A stretch of DNA of 64,000 nt, taken from positions 2,018,501 to 2,082,500 of the forward strand of contig NZ_CP018153.1 in assembly GCF_001889005.1 (NCBI RefSeq). The letters are read 5' to 3'. Below the pieces are notes generated by a model, which did no database searches, was not told the DNA's origin, and saw only the letters and a program-made list of their open reading frames with translations. Position numbers and translations under genes: made by a program. This DNA is from Christiangramia salexigens. GTDB lineage: Bacteria; Bacteroidota; Bacteroidia; Flavobacteriales; Flavobacteriaceae. Of this stretch, positions 35,245 to 44,696 are shown one piece after another (the stretch's first letter is position 1; every line of letters begins with the position of its first letter).

Positions 35245-35730
35245 ATGAGAAATTTAAAAGATCTATTCGAACACCAGCTGCAAGACCTTTATAGCGCTGA
35301 AGATCAACTTACCAAAGCCCTGCCTAAGATGGCCAAATCGGCCCACGACAAAAAACTCAAAGAAGCATTTGAAAAGCATCTTGAGGAAACCAAAGAGCAT
35401 AAGAACCGCATAAAAGACGTTTGTAAAGAGCTTGGCATAAAAGCTTCAGGGGAAGAGTGTAAGGCGATGAAAGGCCTTATCAAAGAAGCTGAGAGCTTTC
35501 TTAAAGAAGATGCCGAAGCCGAAGTTCGCGATGCGGGCCTAATAGCAGATGCCCAGCGTGTAGAACACTATGAGATCTCTGCTTACGGCACCCTTGTGCG
35601 CTATGCAAAAGAATTAGGTCATGATAAAATTGCTGCCAGGCTGCAAAAAACTTTAGATGAAGAATATAATGCAGATAACAAGCTTGATAAGCTGGCCGAA
35701 GGTCGGTTAAATAAAAAAGCTCTTGCTTAA
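35245..35730 (+). CDS. DUF892 ferritin-like stress protein (YciE/YciF type)
   Basis: The 161-residue, all-helical protein starts MRNLKDLFEHQLQDLYSAEDQLTK, the diagnostic opening of the DUF892 (YciE/YciF) family. Carboxylates and His residues spaced as in ferritin-like four-helix bundles follow (EKHLEETKEHKNRI, VEHYEISAYGTL, LDEEYNADNKL). YciF relatives are stress-induced and bind metal. The gene stands alone with a 21-bp hairpin after it. Confidence 0.9.
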   Translation: MRNLKDLFEHQLQDLYSAEDQLTKALPKMAKSAHDKKLKEAFEKHLEETKEHKNRIKDVCKELGIKASGEECKAMKGLIKEAESFLKEDAEAEVRDAGLIADAQRVEHYEISAYGTLVRYAKELGHDKIAARLQKTLDEEYNADNKLDKLAEGRLNKKALA

Positions 35731-35747
35731 GCACTTGAGTTGATACA

Positions 35748-35798
35748 AATAAGGCTGAAGAGAAAGCTGCGATACTTAGCTTTTTCTTCAGCCTTATT
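35748..35798 (+). terminator. long hairpin after the DUF892 gene
   Basis: The two 21-nt arms (35748-35768 and 35778-35798) pair almost perfectly, with one G-T wobble, around a nine-base loop. It is unusually long for a simple terminator and lies 17 nt after the stop. Confidence 0.75.
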
Positions 35799-35865
35799 AT
35801 TTAATTAAACAGGGGATTCATCGGCTATACTAAAATAGGATTCTTAAAATTGCTATTTTCGCTGT

Positions 35866-36345
35866 ATGAAGCAAGCAAGTCAAAAATCCTATACAATTGA
35901 TGAGGCTTTACAAAAGCTGATGCATTTTTGCGCCTATCGGGACAGATCCCAGAAAGAAGTTGAAGACAAACTGAAACAGATGCGCATGATACCGGAGGCT
36001 CAGGAAAAGATCATCATAAACCTGATGCAGGAAGGATTTTTAAATGAAGAGCGATTTGCAAGAAGCTTTGTCAGAGGGAAATTCCGTATTAAAAAATGGG
36101 GAAGAATAAAGATCACTCAGGAGTTAAAAAAACGCGAGATCTCTTCGCCAATCATTAAACTAGGCCTTTCAGAAATAGAGGAACCTGTATACAGGCAAAC
36201 TCTGTATGAGATCGCAGAAAAAAAATGCGCTCTCATTAAAGAGACCAATTCCTTCAAAAAGAAGAAGAAACTTTCAGATCACCTAATTAGAAGAGGCTAC
36301 GAACCTCAACTTGTTTTTGACTGCACAAATGATCTTATTGACTAA
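35866..36345 (+). CDS. recX: RecX regulator of RecA
   Basis: The 159-residue, all-helical protein starts with the RecX three-helix repeat: ALQKLMHFCAYRDRSQKEVEDKL, followed by LMQEGFLNEERFARSFVRGKFRIKKWGRIKI, the family hallmark. RecX binds along RecA filaments and limits their activity. recA is not in the window. The 3' end overlaps the convergent JmjC-like gene by 11 nt. Confidence 0.93.
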   Translation: MKQASQKSYTIDEALQKLMHFCAYRDRSQKEVEDKLKQMRMIPEAQEKIIINLMQEGFLNEERFARSFVRGKFRIKKWGRIKITQELKKREISSPIIKLGLSEIEEPVYRQTLYEIAEKKCALIKETNSFKKKKKLSDHLIRRGYEPQLVFDCTNDLID

Positions 36346-37219
36346 TATCGTGCTTCTTATGAGTACGTTTTACAGCCTGCTCATTCTTATAATCTATCCA
36401 CTTCTGCCCTCTTAGTTTTCGCATATAATTATCAAAATGTCTCATAAAGATCAGGTTATAAACCGCTTTGGAGAAATTCGTCAAAGTTCGCGGAGTCGCC
36501 CTAAGACTCATCGAAAAACCGGGAGTAAGATAGGTCATTTGGTGCCAGTAACCCTCAGGCATATACAGAGATTCACCGTGATCTAATTCTGTAACATACC
36601 CCCTAGCTTTCCTCAGAACCGGAAATTTATCATAATCGGGATCGTTAAAATTGATATCTTCCCTCGCTATAAGTGCATGTGGAACTTTATAAAGGTATTC
36701 ACTTTCCGACGGGGGAAAGAGTATACACTGCTTCTTACCATGAAAGTGAAAATGCATGATATTCGCGTAATCTATATCATAATGCATAAACACCTTTGAA
36801 TTCTCACCTCCAAAAAATAGCATTGGTAGCTGCTTTATAAAACGCAAACCTATCTTGGGATACTTAAAATCCTTCTGAAGCCTAGGAACTTCTTTCATTA
36901 AGTGATAAAGAAAGATGCGGTAATTCGTTGGCCTGGATTTTAATAGCTGAATATATTCAGCCATCTTCATCTTCGTATGAGGTTCATTGAACTTATACTT
37001 AGAAGATATTGGCCTGTCATCATATAAAGGCACTGTTTTGTCCCCAGCCAGTTTATTGATATAATCCAGGTTCCATTTTTCATAGGCGGGCCAGTCGTCT
37101 ATAAGCCTTTCAATCACCACTGGTTTTTGAGGCTGCACGTAGTTCTTTAGAAAATCTGATTTTGAAATTCTTTTTACCCGCGGTATCTGCTCTAATTTCA
37201 TTTCTTCTTTCACCTTCAT
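36335..37219 (-). CDS. JmjC/cupin-8 domain protein, second of a tandem pair
   Basis: The 294-residue protein of the cupin-8/JmjC Fe(II)/2-oxoglutarate hydroxylase family has the iron-binding motif HxD (MHYDIDYANIMHFHFHGKKQ) with a distal His (YMPEGYWHQM). The Lys of the second strand (GKKQCILFPP) probably contacts 2-oxoglutarate. It is about half identical by eye to its neighbour. The start overlaps the previous gene by 4 nt, so the two are translated together. Target unknown. Relatives hydroxylate proteins such as ribosomal proteins. Confidence 0.87.
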   Translation of the reverse strand: MKVKEEMKLEQIPRVKRISKSDFLKNYVQPQKPVVIERLIDDWPAYEKWNLDYINKLAGDKTVPLYDDRPISSKYKFNEPHTKMKMAEYIQLLKSRPTNYRIFLYHLMKEVPRLQKDFKYPKIGLRFIKQLPMLFFGGENSKVFMHYDIDYANIMHFHFHGKKQCILFPPSESEYLYKVPHALIAREDINFNDPDYDKFPVLRKARGYVTELDHGESLYMPEGYWHQMTYLTPGFSMSLRATPRTLTNFSKAVYNLIFMRHFDNYMRKLRGQKWIDYKNEQAVKRTHKKHDISQ

Positions 37220-38085
37220 TCAATTTGAGCTTTTTTATGAGTTCGTTCTATCGCCAATCTATTCTTATAATCTATCCACTTTTGCCCTCCGATCTTCCGC
37301 ATTAAATTATCAAAATTCCTCACTAACAACAGATTAGTCAAAACTTCTGCGATTTTACGCGGTGATGCTGGCAGAGACCTTAAAGTTAAGGATAAACAGG
37401 GAGTTTCATATTTCACATAATGCCACCACTTGCTCGGAATATACAAGGCATCTCCATGCCCTAATATTGCTTCGAAACCTTTGGCCTTAGCCAGTGCCGG
37501 ATATTTTTCGAAGTCCGGCTCATCCATATTAATGATTTCCATACTTACTATGGAATATGGAACTTTATATAAATATCCTGTTTGGTCGGGAGGGTATAAA
37601 ATCAGCCGTTTTTTACCGGCGAAATTGAAATGAAAATTATTCGCAAGATCCATGTCGTAGTGCATGACCACTTTAGACCCCTCACCACCAACAAAAAGAA
37701 CCGGAAGTTTTTTAAAAAACTTCACTCCAAGATCAGGATATTTAAAATCCTTAATGAGATCCGGACAATTCTGAAGCAGATTAAAAAAGAACATTCTAAG
37801 ATCTGTTGGACCAGATTTCAGAATATCTATATAATCCTTAAACGGCATTTTTTTTGCAGGGCCATGAGAATTTTCACGGCCCTTTGCAGGACTCCCGTCA
37901 TACAAAGGAACTACGACATCCCCGGCCATTTCCTTAAAATATTTAAAACCCCAATTTTTATAGGCAGGCCAGTTATGCGATAGATCTTCGATAACCACGG
38001 GTCTTTCCGGCTCAAAATACTCCTTTAGAAAATCTTCTTTTGAAAGATTTGAACGTCTCGGAATATTTTGAAGCTGAAGTTTCAA
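37216..38085 (-). CDS. JmjC/cupin-8 domain protein, first of a tandem pair
   Basis: The 289-residue paralogue of the following gene has the same order of motifs: RPVVIEDLSHNWPAYKNW at the N terminus (family entry motif), HYDMDLANNFHFNFAGKKRLILYPP with HxD, and IPSKWWHYVKYE with the distal His. All three iron ligands are kept, so both copies should be active. It follows bioB by only 16 nt, so it is probably transcribed with the biotin genes. The duplication looks old, since only the core is well conserved. Confidence 0.87.
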   Translation of the reverse strand: MKLQLQNIPRRSNLSKEDFLKEYFEPERPVVIEDLSHNWPAYKNWGFKYFKEMAGDVVVPLYDGSPAKGRENSHGPAKKMPFKDYIDILKSGPTDLRMFFFNLLQNCPDLIKDFKYPDLGVKFFKKLPVLFVGGEGSKVVMHYDMDLANNFHFNFAGKKRLILYPPDQTGYLYKVPYSIVSMEIINMDEPDFEKYPALAKAKGFEAILGHGDALYIPSKWWHYVKYETPCLSLTLRSLPASPRKIAEVLTNLLLVRNFDNLMRKIGGQKWIDYKNRLAIERTHKKAQIE

Positions 38086-38101
38086 TTTTAAAAATTAAAA
38101 A

Positions 38102-39193
38102 CTAGGCCTTGGTTTTCGCCTTTTCCTGCGCTTCTAAATTTCTTTCAATCTTATGGGCTGGCCTTGACCATTTTGGCTTTTCGCCTTTACTCTGATATTG
38201 AGATTTCTCAGCGTCTATACTTTCTGGCTGAGCTTTCTTTTCAAATGCTTTTTGAGGATTTAGCCCTAACATTTTAAACATCTCCATATCTTCATTTACA
38301 TCAGGATTAGGAGTAGTTAACAACTTATCACCCGCGAAAATTGAATTTGCTCCCGCAAAGAAACACATGGCTTGTCCTTCTCTACTCATCTGAGTTCTCC
38401 CTGCTGAAAGTCTTACCTGAGTTTCTGGCATTACAATTCGGGTGGTCGCCACCATACGGATCATTTCCCAGATCGGAACAGGCTCTTGCTCTTCCATAGG
38501 TGTTCCTTCTACTGGCACCAAGGCATTGATAGGCACAGATTCCGGCTGTGGATTTAAGGTAGCAAGCGCAACAAGCATTCCTGCTCTGTCTTCTTCACTT
38601 TCTCCCATCCCGATAATTCCACCACTACAAACGGTCACATTGGTTTTACGAACATTATCTATCGTCTTCAACCTGTCATCAAAACCTCTGGTTGAAATCA
38701 CTTCTTTATAATAATCTTCTGAAGTATCTAAATTATGGTTATATGCATAAAGACCTGCTTCTGCAAGTCGCTGCGCCTGGTTTTCGGTAAGCATTCCAAG
38801 TGTGCAGCAAACCTCCATATCCAGTTTATTAATGGTTCTAACCATTTCCAGAACATTATCAAACTCCTCCCCATCTTTCACATTTCTCCAGGCCGCTCCC
38901 ATACAAACACGAGAACTTCCCGAAGCTTTTGCTCTTAAAGCCTGAGCTTTTACCTGATTAACACTCATAAGATCATTCCCTTCAAGATCTGTATGATATC
39001 TTGCCGCCTGTGGGCAATATCCACAATCTTCAGGACAACCACCTGTCTTAATGGATAAAAGAGTTGATACTTGTACCGTATTGGGATCATGGTGCTGGCG
39101 GTGTACTGTGGCCGCTTCATAAAGCAGCTCCATGAAAGGTTTATTATATATCTCTAGAATTTCTTCTTTGGTCCAATCGTGTTTTAAAGCCAT
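38102..39193 (-). CDS. bioB: biotin synthase BioB
   Basis: The 363-residue radical SAM enzyme inserts sulfur into dethiobiotin. The SAM-cluster motif is CPEDCGYC (C53, C57, C60). The second, sacrificial [2Fe-2S] cluster uses VCMGAAWR and further cysteines, with the conserved Arg in RLSAGR. About 35 lysine-rich residues form a C-terminal tail (ending QEKAKTKA) that E. coli BioB lacks. It lies 89 nt after the ketosynthase gene. A TATTTTTG (-7-like) sits close to the start. Confidence 0.96.
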   Translation of the reverse strand: MALKHDWTKEEILEIYNKPFMELLYEAATVHRQHHDPNTVQVSTLLSIKTGGCPEDCGYCPQAARYHTDLEGNDLMSVNQVKAQALRAKASGSSRVCMGAAWRNVKDGEEFDNVLEMVRTINKLDMEVCCTLGMLTENQAQRLAEAGLYAYNHNLDTSEDYYKEVISTRGFDDRLKTIDNVRKTNVTVCSGGIIGMGESEEDRAGMLVALATLNPQPESVPINALVPVEGTPMEEQEPVPIWEMIRMVATTRIVMPETQVRLSAGRTQMSREGQAMCFFAGANSIFAGDKLLTTPNPDVNEDMEMFKMLGLNPQKAFEKKAQPESIDAEKSQYQSKGEKPKWSRPAHKIERNLEAQEKAKTKA

Positions 39194-39282
39194 GAAAATA
39201 AATTTGAATTCAAAAATAAAGAAAACTGTGATTTAATAGGCTATCAGAGGGCAGAATTATGCACTTGAAAGCATATCGAAAA

Positions 39283-40434
39283 TTATTTCCCAATAAGAAT
39301 CGAGACTGAATTACCTCCAAAACCAACGGAGTTCACTAGAATATTTTCGATCTTTTTGGGTTGTTGTTGAAATTCTGAAAATGGTACAGGTAGAAACATC
39401 TCATTTCGAAGCATTAGAACAGCCATTTCTAAACTCAAGATTCCTGAAGCTGCAAAACTATGCCCCGTTTTCCATTTATTGCTGGTCATAGCCGGTAATT
39501 TGGATCCAAATAAGTTCTTTACAGCATTAACTTCAGCCAGATCACCACCAATAGTTCCTGGGGCATGCATAACCACGATATCGATATCCCCAGGATCAAT
39601 ATCACCCATCGCCATTTTCATCGACTTCTGAAGGCATTCTCCATTTCTGGAGAGGGAAGCTCCATGTTTAAGCTTTTCATTTGCATAACCAATTCCTCTG
39701 ATTGATACCAGATGGCCTTTAGAGGCCTGTTTTTCCAAAGCGATCAAACCCGCGGCCTCACTAAGGATCATGGAATTTTTTCGTTTATCCATATCCAGAG
39801 ACCTGCAAGGATAATCTCTTTCCTCGGCAGCATAGATCTTCATCGCCTTCATTTGAGCCAGCGTGAATCCTGTAAGCGGCGCTTCGCTCCCCCCTACAAG
39901 GAAACTTTCGGCCATCCCGCTGCCCATCCATGCGATTCCATTAAGTATAGCATGCATTCCGGTTGAACAGGTAACGCTATGAGAAAATTCCGGTCCCTCA
40001 GACTGAAGATCCTGAGCAACCCAGGAGGATATATTCCCTAAAGTTGTAGATGGAGACGAATAAGTAGAAGACTTTCCTGTATTCACATATTCAGAGTGAT
40101 ATTTTTCAAAAAGTCCGGTTGCACCTCGGCTACTTCCAATATTAATACCAGCATTTTTAAAGGAAGTTACATTTTCAGGTAACATCATGCGTGAAGCCAT
40201 AATAGCATTAAGCACTGAATTATCGAGATTCCTGTATTTAGAATTCTCCTGCTTCAAAGCTGTTATCTTGTCTTTGACCGATATTGGTAATTCTCCAACA
40301 AAGAAGTCCTCATCCTGAAATTTATTCTTAGAAAAAAGGTGCGAGTCGGTCTTATAGTTTTTCCATATCTCTTCCTCGGTGGATCCAAGAGGAGAGATAG
40401 TCCCGATTGAAGTAATGGATACCGGATTTTTCAA
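39283..40434 (-). CDS. beta-ketoacyl-ACP synthase-like protein in the biotin cluster
   Basis: The 383-residue thiolase-fold condensing enzyme has the full catalytic triad: Cys156 (VTCSTGMH), His290 (VMHAPGT) and His325 (KTGHSFAASG). It resembles the FabF/KAS II branch but is shorter and more divergent than housekeeping FabF. Its place between the SET gene and bioB suggests a special acyl-chain role, perhaps in making the pimeloyl thioester. This is inference. bioC and bioH were not found in the window. Confidence 0.88.
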   Translation of the reverse strand: MKNPVSITSIGTISPLGSTEEEIWKNYKTDSHLFSKNKFQDEDFFVGELPISVKDKITALKQENSKYRNLDNSVLNAIMASRMMLPENVTSFKNAGINIGSSRGATGLFEKYHSEYVNTGKSSTYSSPSTTLGNISSWVAQDLQSEGPEFSHSVTCSTGMHAILNGIAWMGSGMAESFLVGGSEAPLTGFTLAQMKAMKIYAAEERDYPCRSLDMDKRKNSMILSEAAGLIALEKQASKGHLVSIRGIGYANEKLKHGASLSRNGECLQKSMKMAMGDIDPGDIDIVVMHAPGTIGGDLAEVNAVKNLFGSKLPAMTSNKWKTGHSFAASGILSLEMAVLMLRNEMFLPVPFSEFQQQPKKIENILVNSVGFGGNSVSILIGK

Positions 40435-40492
40435 TGGCCTGATTTTTTATGCAAAAATAAGGCTGATTAAAGGAATGTGTAAATTTTCGCGG

Positions 40493-41092
40493 TTAAATTC
40501 CGGACTTTTCCGGCCTAAAATACAGATGGCGCGTAGACCTCATCTTTTTCTTTCCGGAAGCGATAAGTTCGATCTCATCTTTAATCCCTTCAGATAAAAG
40601 ATCAAATAATGGCTGATGGATCTTATTGATCTTGGGGAATAATGAGCTGAGATCCTTATCCCAAATTTTGTACAGATTTAGAACATCGTCTGGATGCACG
40701 GCTTTGCGATCCGAGCCTTCATCTTCGGGAACAAAAGATTCGGTAAGGTTCAGGTAACCATAATCATCAGTTAATTCCTCTCCCGGCTGAATGTCCTTAA
40801 TTGCCATTTCGAAATTATAGGCAGTAGAAAGGCAACTTGAATTAAAACTATGGTTAACATATTTTGCAAAATCCCAGCATAGAATATGCTCTCCGTTCCG
40901 ATTACGAAAACTATATTTTTCTAGCAGATCTTTTGTGAGAGTTTTGAGTTTTAAAGGATAATCTGGAGGATAGACCGTATCCAGTTCATCCTGTACCCAG
41001 GTAATAGTACCTTTAGGTATGAGTTTAGTAGCGACCACCCCATAACCTATCTTATCATTTATCCACCTTAACTCCGTATCTGGATGCATCAT
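40493..41092 (-). CDS. SET-domain protein (lysine methyltransferase-like)
   Basis: The 199-residue protein has the SET fold signature: GYGVVATKLIPKGTITWV at the start (the GxG strand region), the SAM-pocket motif YVNHSFNSSC and the closing GEELTDDYGYL. These carry the Asn/His and Tyr residues needed for lysine methylation. SET proteins are unusual in bacteria. It lies in the biotin cluster between bioA and the ketosynthase. No target is known. Confidence 0.83.
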   Translation of the reverse strand: MMHPDTELRWINDKIGYGVVATKLIPKGTITWVQDELDTVYPPDYPLKLKTLTKDLLEKYSFRNRNGEHILCWDFAKYVNHSFNSSCLSTAYNFEMAIKDIQPGEELTDDYGYLNLTESFVPEDEGSDRKAVHPDDVLNLYKIWDKDLSSLFPKINKIHQPLFDLLSEGIKDEIELIASGKKKMRSTRHLYFRPEKSGI

Positions 41093-41169
41093 AATTTCTG
41101 GATTAACTAAATAAAATTAGCTAAAAATTGAATCCAAAAATTAAAAAAATGCAACCTACCCAATTATTT

Positions 41170-42438
41170 TTAAAATTCTGACAATGAAGACTCTATAACC
41201 GAATATACTCTTTCAATTTCATCTTTTGAGATCACATACGGGGGAACTATATATATCGTATTACCAAGCGGTCTTAGAAATACGCCATTATCCATGAAAT
41301 ATTTGAACAATTCATTCCTTAGACTACCATACCTATCGGTTTCAACATCCAGTTCAAAAGCCATGATCACGCCTATGGATCTGGCATTCTTAACTTTTTT
41401 ATTCTTAGAAAGTCGTTCGGCAAAAGCCGTATTTTTTTCTGAAATCTCTCTGATGCTATCCTGAATTTCTGAAGATCTTAGAATATTTAGACCTGCAAGA
41501 GCAGCAGCACAGGCTAAAGGGTTTGCTGTATAGGTATGGCCATGAAACAATCCTTTCGCAATTTCGTCTGAATAAAAGGCATCGTAGATCTTTGCTGAAC
41601 AAGACGTAAGACCCATTGGCAGTAATCCCGCCGTAAGTGCTTTTGACATACAGACCACATCCGGCTTTTCCTCGATATAATCTGAAGCGAAATATTTACC
41701 GGTTTTCCCGAATCCAGTCATTACTTCATCTGCCACAAGAATAACTTCATTCTTACGGCATATCTTCAGAATTTCATTCAATCCTTCAGCATCATGAAAT
41801 TTCATAGCTGCCGCGCCCTGCACCAAGGGTTCATAAATGAAGCCTGCAATATTATTTTGAGATAAAAGCATTTTCAATTGTTCAATTACCTCATGATTAT
41901 TCTTTCCGGTTGGAACCGGAATTCTTTCAACTTCAATAAAGTGATCTTCAAAAGCTCCATTATAAACTGAAAGTCCGGAAACGGACATAGCCCCAAATGT
42001 ATCTCCATGGAAACCTTCTTCAAATGCCAGCATCTTTTTGCGGTCGTTACCAAGATTATGATGGTATTGCAGCGCCATTTTGATTCCGATCTCAGTAGCC
42101 GTGGATCCATTATCGTTAAAGAACAATTTTTCCTGACCCGCCGGTAAGACCTCGATCAAGGCTTCAGAAAGCTCGATGGCAGGTTGATGGGTGAAACCGC
42201 TAAAGACTACCTGGTCCAGGTTTTTCATCTGCGCGGCTACCCTTTCCGTTATCAATTCATTGCAATGTCCATATACTGAAGTATACCAGGAAGATATCGC
42301 ATCTATATATTCATTCCCCCGATCATCCTTTAAAATGCAGCCCTTTGCACTCACAATAGGCAACATGTCTGGAGAGATCTTATGTTGCGTTAATGGATGC
42401 CATAAATGCTTCTTATCCCTATCTCTTAAATCTCGCAT
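41170..42438 (-). CDS. bioA: adenosylmethionine-8-amino-7-oxononanoate aminotransferase BioA
   Basis: The 422-residue PLP-dependent class III aminotransferase starts with the family HLWHPLTQHK and has DAISSWYTSVYGHCNELI, the DEVMTGFGKTGK loop and the Schiff-base lysine in SKALTAGLLPMGLT. It converts KAPA to DAPA with SAM as amino donor. It overlaps bioD by 13 nt, so translation is coupled. Confidence 0.95.
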   Translation of the reverse strand: MRDLRDRDKKHLWHPLTQHKISPDMLPIVSAKGCILKDDRGNEYIDAISSWYTSVYGHCNELITERVAAQMKNLDQVVFSGFTHQPAIELSEALIEVLPAGQEKLFFNDNGSTATEIGIKMALQYHHNLGNDRKKMLAFEEGFHGDTFGAMSVSGLSVYNGAFEDHFIEVERIPVPTGKNNHEVIEQLKMLLSQNNIAGFIYEPLVQGAAAMKFHDAEGLNEILKICRKNEVILVADEVMTGFGKTGKYFASDYIEEKPDVVCMSKALTAGLLPMGLTSCSAKIYDAFYSDEIAKGLFHGHTYTANPLACAAALAGLNILRSSEIQDSIREISEKNTAFAERLSKNKKVKNARSIGVIMAFELDVETDRYGSLRNELFKYFMDNGVFLRPLGNTIYIVPPYVISKDEIERVYSVIESSLSEF

Positions 42439-43049
42439 AATCTCTCTCTGAATTTATCGGCATATTCTTTAATTACCATTTCATCAAAATATGGCTCTTC
42501 CTCAATTCTTCCTATTATGTTAACCTTTCCCAGCTTTTTGATCGCAGACTCTGTAGTTGGATGTTCATCTCCGCTAAAGATCACGCCAATTCTCTCGATC
42601 CCTCTGTTTTTTAGTGCCTCTATACTAAGTAGTGTATGATTTATGCTCCCCAGATAATGTCTGGAAACAAGAACAACTGCATCATCGTTTGTGATAAGAT
42701 CGGCGATGGTTTGCTTATCATTCAATGGCACAAGAAGCCCGCCGGCACCCTCAATTACAAGATCTCTATCCGTTTGCGGGCGTTTGATCTCATTTATATC
42801 GATCTTCACCCCATCTATTTCAGCGGCCGCATGTGGACTCATTGGTGTTTTTAAAGCGTAAGCATTTTCATGAAAAACCGAATCCTTATTACTCACCAAT
42901 TTTTGTACTTTATGGGTATCTGAATTATCAAGTTCACCAGCCTGTACCGGTTTCCAGTAATCTGCTTCCAAGGCTTCAACGACAATGGCTGAAGCTACGG
43001 TCTTACCAACTTCGGTTCCAATCCCGGTTATAAATAAACTATTCGACAT
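42426..43049 (-). CDS. bioD: dethiobiotin synthetase BioD
   Basis: The 207-residue ATP-dependent carboxylase closes the ureido ring of dethiobiotin. It has the P-loop GIGTEVGKTVAS, the conserved KPVQAG, and EGAGGLLVPL. It starts at the last base of bioF and overlaps bioA by 13 nt, so bioF-bioD-bioA is one transcription unit. Confidence 0.95.
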   Translation of the reverse strand: MSNSLFITGIGTEVGKTVASAIVVEALEADYWKPVQAGELDNSDTHKVQKLVSNKDSVFHENAYALKTPMSPHAAAEIDGVKIDINEIKRPQTDRDLVIEGAGGLLVPLNDKQTIADLITNDDAVVLVSRHYLGSINHTLLSIEALKNRGIERIGVIFSGDEHPTTESAIKKLGKVNIIGRIEEEPYFDEMVIKEYADKFRERLCEI

Positions 43050-44212
43050 TATTTTTTATTTGTGACAAAATTACCCAAGACTTTTAAGACCTCCGAAATT
43101 TGTTCCCTTGAATTATAACTATGAATACAAAATCTTAATCTTTCCTGTCCAACAGGAACTGTAGGAGACAAAATGGGCTTGACGATATATCCTTTTACCT
43201 GCAATTTGAATGCGATCTGTTTAACAGTATCATTACCAGGGATAAGACAAGCCTGAATAGGCGAATCACTTTCAATAAAAATACTCTCCAGAGAATTCAC
43301 TTTAAGCTGATTTTTGAAATAATCGATATTATCTTTTAAGGCCATAATCGATGAATTATCCTTACTCAGCAGTCTATACCCAGCCATAATTGTCGCTATG
43401 GCGTTTGGAGGCAGTGCCGTGGTATAAATAAAGCTCCTAGAAAAATTTATGAGGTAGTTTTTTAATGAAGTGGCGCCAAGAACAACAGCTCCGTGTGACC
43501 CAAGTGCCTTACCGAAGGTATGAATGCGCGCAAAAACCTTTTTTTCGAGGGATAATTCCTGAAGCAAGCCTTCACCATTATTAGCAAAAGAGCCGGTGGC
43601 ATGAGCTTCATCTATGATAAGCCGAAAATTAAGCTTCTCTGCCATCTCAATCAACTCACCCAGATCTGGTGAATCTCCATCCATTGAAAAAACCGACTCA
43701 GTGACCACATAAACATCAGATATTTCAGGATCTATATTGAGTCTCTCTATTTTTAATTTAAGATCTTCAAGATCATTATGCCTGAAATTATAATTTCTGG
43801 ACAAACTCATCTTTAGTCCGTCGCGTATCGATGCGTGAGCCAATTCATCATAAAAGACAACATCATTTCGTTGCGGCACACAGGAGAAAAAACCAATATT
43901 GGCATCGTATCCAGAGTTAAAGATCAAAGCAGCATCAGAATTATGAAATTTTTCTAATTCTTCTTCGGCTTGCTTAAATAAACTATGGTTCCCGGAAATT
44001 AGTCTCGAACCGGTAGAGCCGTGCTCCGGCTTGAATTGCTCCATTATCTTCCGCATCTCCGATTCAATTTCAACAGATTTAGAAAACCCCAGATAATCGT
44101 TGGAAAAGAAATCTATAGCAGGGTTAAAAGCATTTTCAGGTAAGGACCTCAATGAATTTTCCCTATTCCTTTTATCAAGTCTTTTCTGTAACTTTAATGG
44201 AATTTCGAGCAT
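43049..44212 (-). CDS. bioF: 8-amino-7-oxononanoate synthase BioF
   Basis: The 387-residue PLP-dependent alpha-oxoamine synthase has DYLGFS, GSTGSRLISGNH, the DEAHATG loop and the PLP lysine in HTFGKALGSHGA. It condenses pimeloyl thioester and alanine. I choose the Met at 44212 (MLEIPLKLQKRL). A Met at 44257 would overlap the divergent mgtC start and add an atypical extension. It is the first gene of the biotin cluster. Confidence 0.93.
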   Translation of the reverse strand: MLEIPLKLQKRLDKRNRENSLRSLPENAFNPAIDFFSNDYLGFSKSVEIESEMRKIMEQFKPEHGSTGSRLISGNHSLFKQAEEELEKFHNSDAALIFNSGYDANIGFFSCVPQRNDVVFYDELAHASIRDGLKMSLSRNYNFRHNDLEDLKLKIERLNIDPEISDVYVVTESVFSMDGDSPDLGELIEMAEKLNFRLIIDEAHATGSFANNGEGLLQELSLEKKVFARIHTFGKALGSHGAVVLGATSLKNYLINFSRSFIYTTALPPNAIATIMAGYRLLSKDNSSIMALKDNIDYFKNQLKVNSLESIFIESDSPIQACLIPGNDTVKQIAFKLQVKGYIVKPILSPTVPVGQERLRFCIHSYNSREQISEVLKVLGNFVTNKK

Positions 44213-44246
44213 AACACAAAAATAATAAAACACTAGACCAGTACGT

Positions 44247-44693
44247 ATGGATTTCATGGAATTCGCTTTAAAAGCAGGTATCTCTGTCCTGGCCGGACTA
44301 TGTATAGGACTTGAACGGGAGTTTAGGGGTAAACAGGCTGGTTTAAAAACAAATGCCTTGGTGGCGCTTGGAGCAACTATTTATTTACTTATGTCGCTTC
44401 AATTCGAGGGTGAGGATTATGCCGATATGACAAGGGTATTGAGCCAGGTGATCATTGGAATTGGATTTATTGGAGCGGGCACTATCATGAAAAAAGGTAA
44501 CGATGTGGAAGGCCTCACAACGGCAGCAACAATTTGGTGCAGTGCAGCGGTAGGCTGTCTTTCAGGATTTGGGCTTTTTAAAGAGCTTGCTCTAATCACC
44601 ATTATGGTAATAGCACTGAATTACATCTTTAGTCTGGTAGAAAAGAAAATGATAGAGAAGAAAAAGGAGAAGAAAAAAAAGAAGAAAGATTAA
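44247..44693 (+). CDS. MgtC/SapB-family membrane protein
   Basis: The 148-residue inner-membrane protein with four to five helices has LAGLCIGLEREFRGKQAGLKTNALVALGAT, then VIIGIGFIGAGTIMKKGNDVEGLTTAATIWCSAAVG. Both stretches are family hallmarks. The long basic C-terminal run is lysine-only. Relatives have been linked to magnesium limitation and intracellular survival. It is divergent from bioF with only 34 nt between and ends 3 nt before the convergent mrpG. Confidence 0.9.
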   Translation: MDFMEFALKAGISVLAGLCIGLEREFRGKQAGLKTNALVALGATIYLLMSLQFEGEDYADMTRVLSQVIIGIGFIGAGTIMKKGNDVEGLTTAATIWCSAAVGCLSGFGLFKELALITIMVIALNYIFSLVEKKMIEKKKEKKKKKKD

Positions 44694-44696
44694 AGA

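Noticed and set aside
44212..44257. A longer bioF start at 44257.
   Set aside because: It would overlap the divergent mgtC start and add residues absent from the family, so 44212 was chosen.
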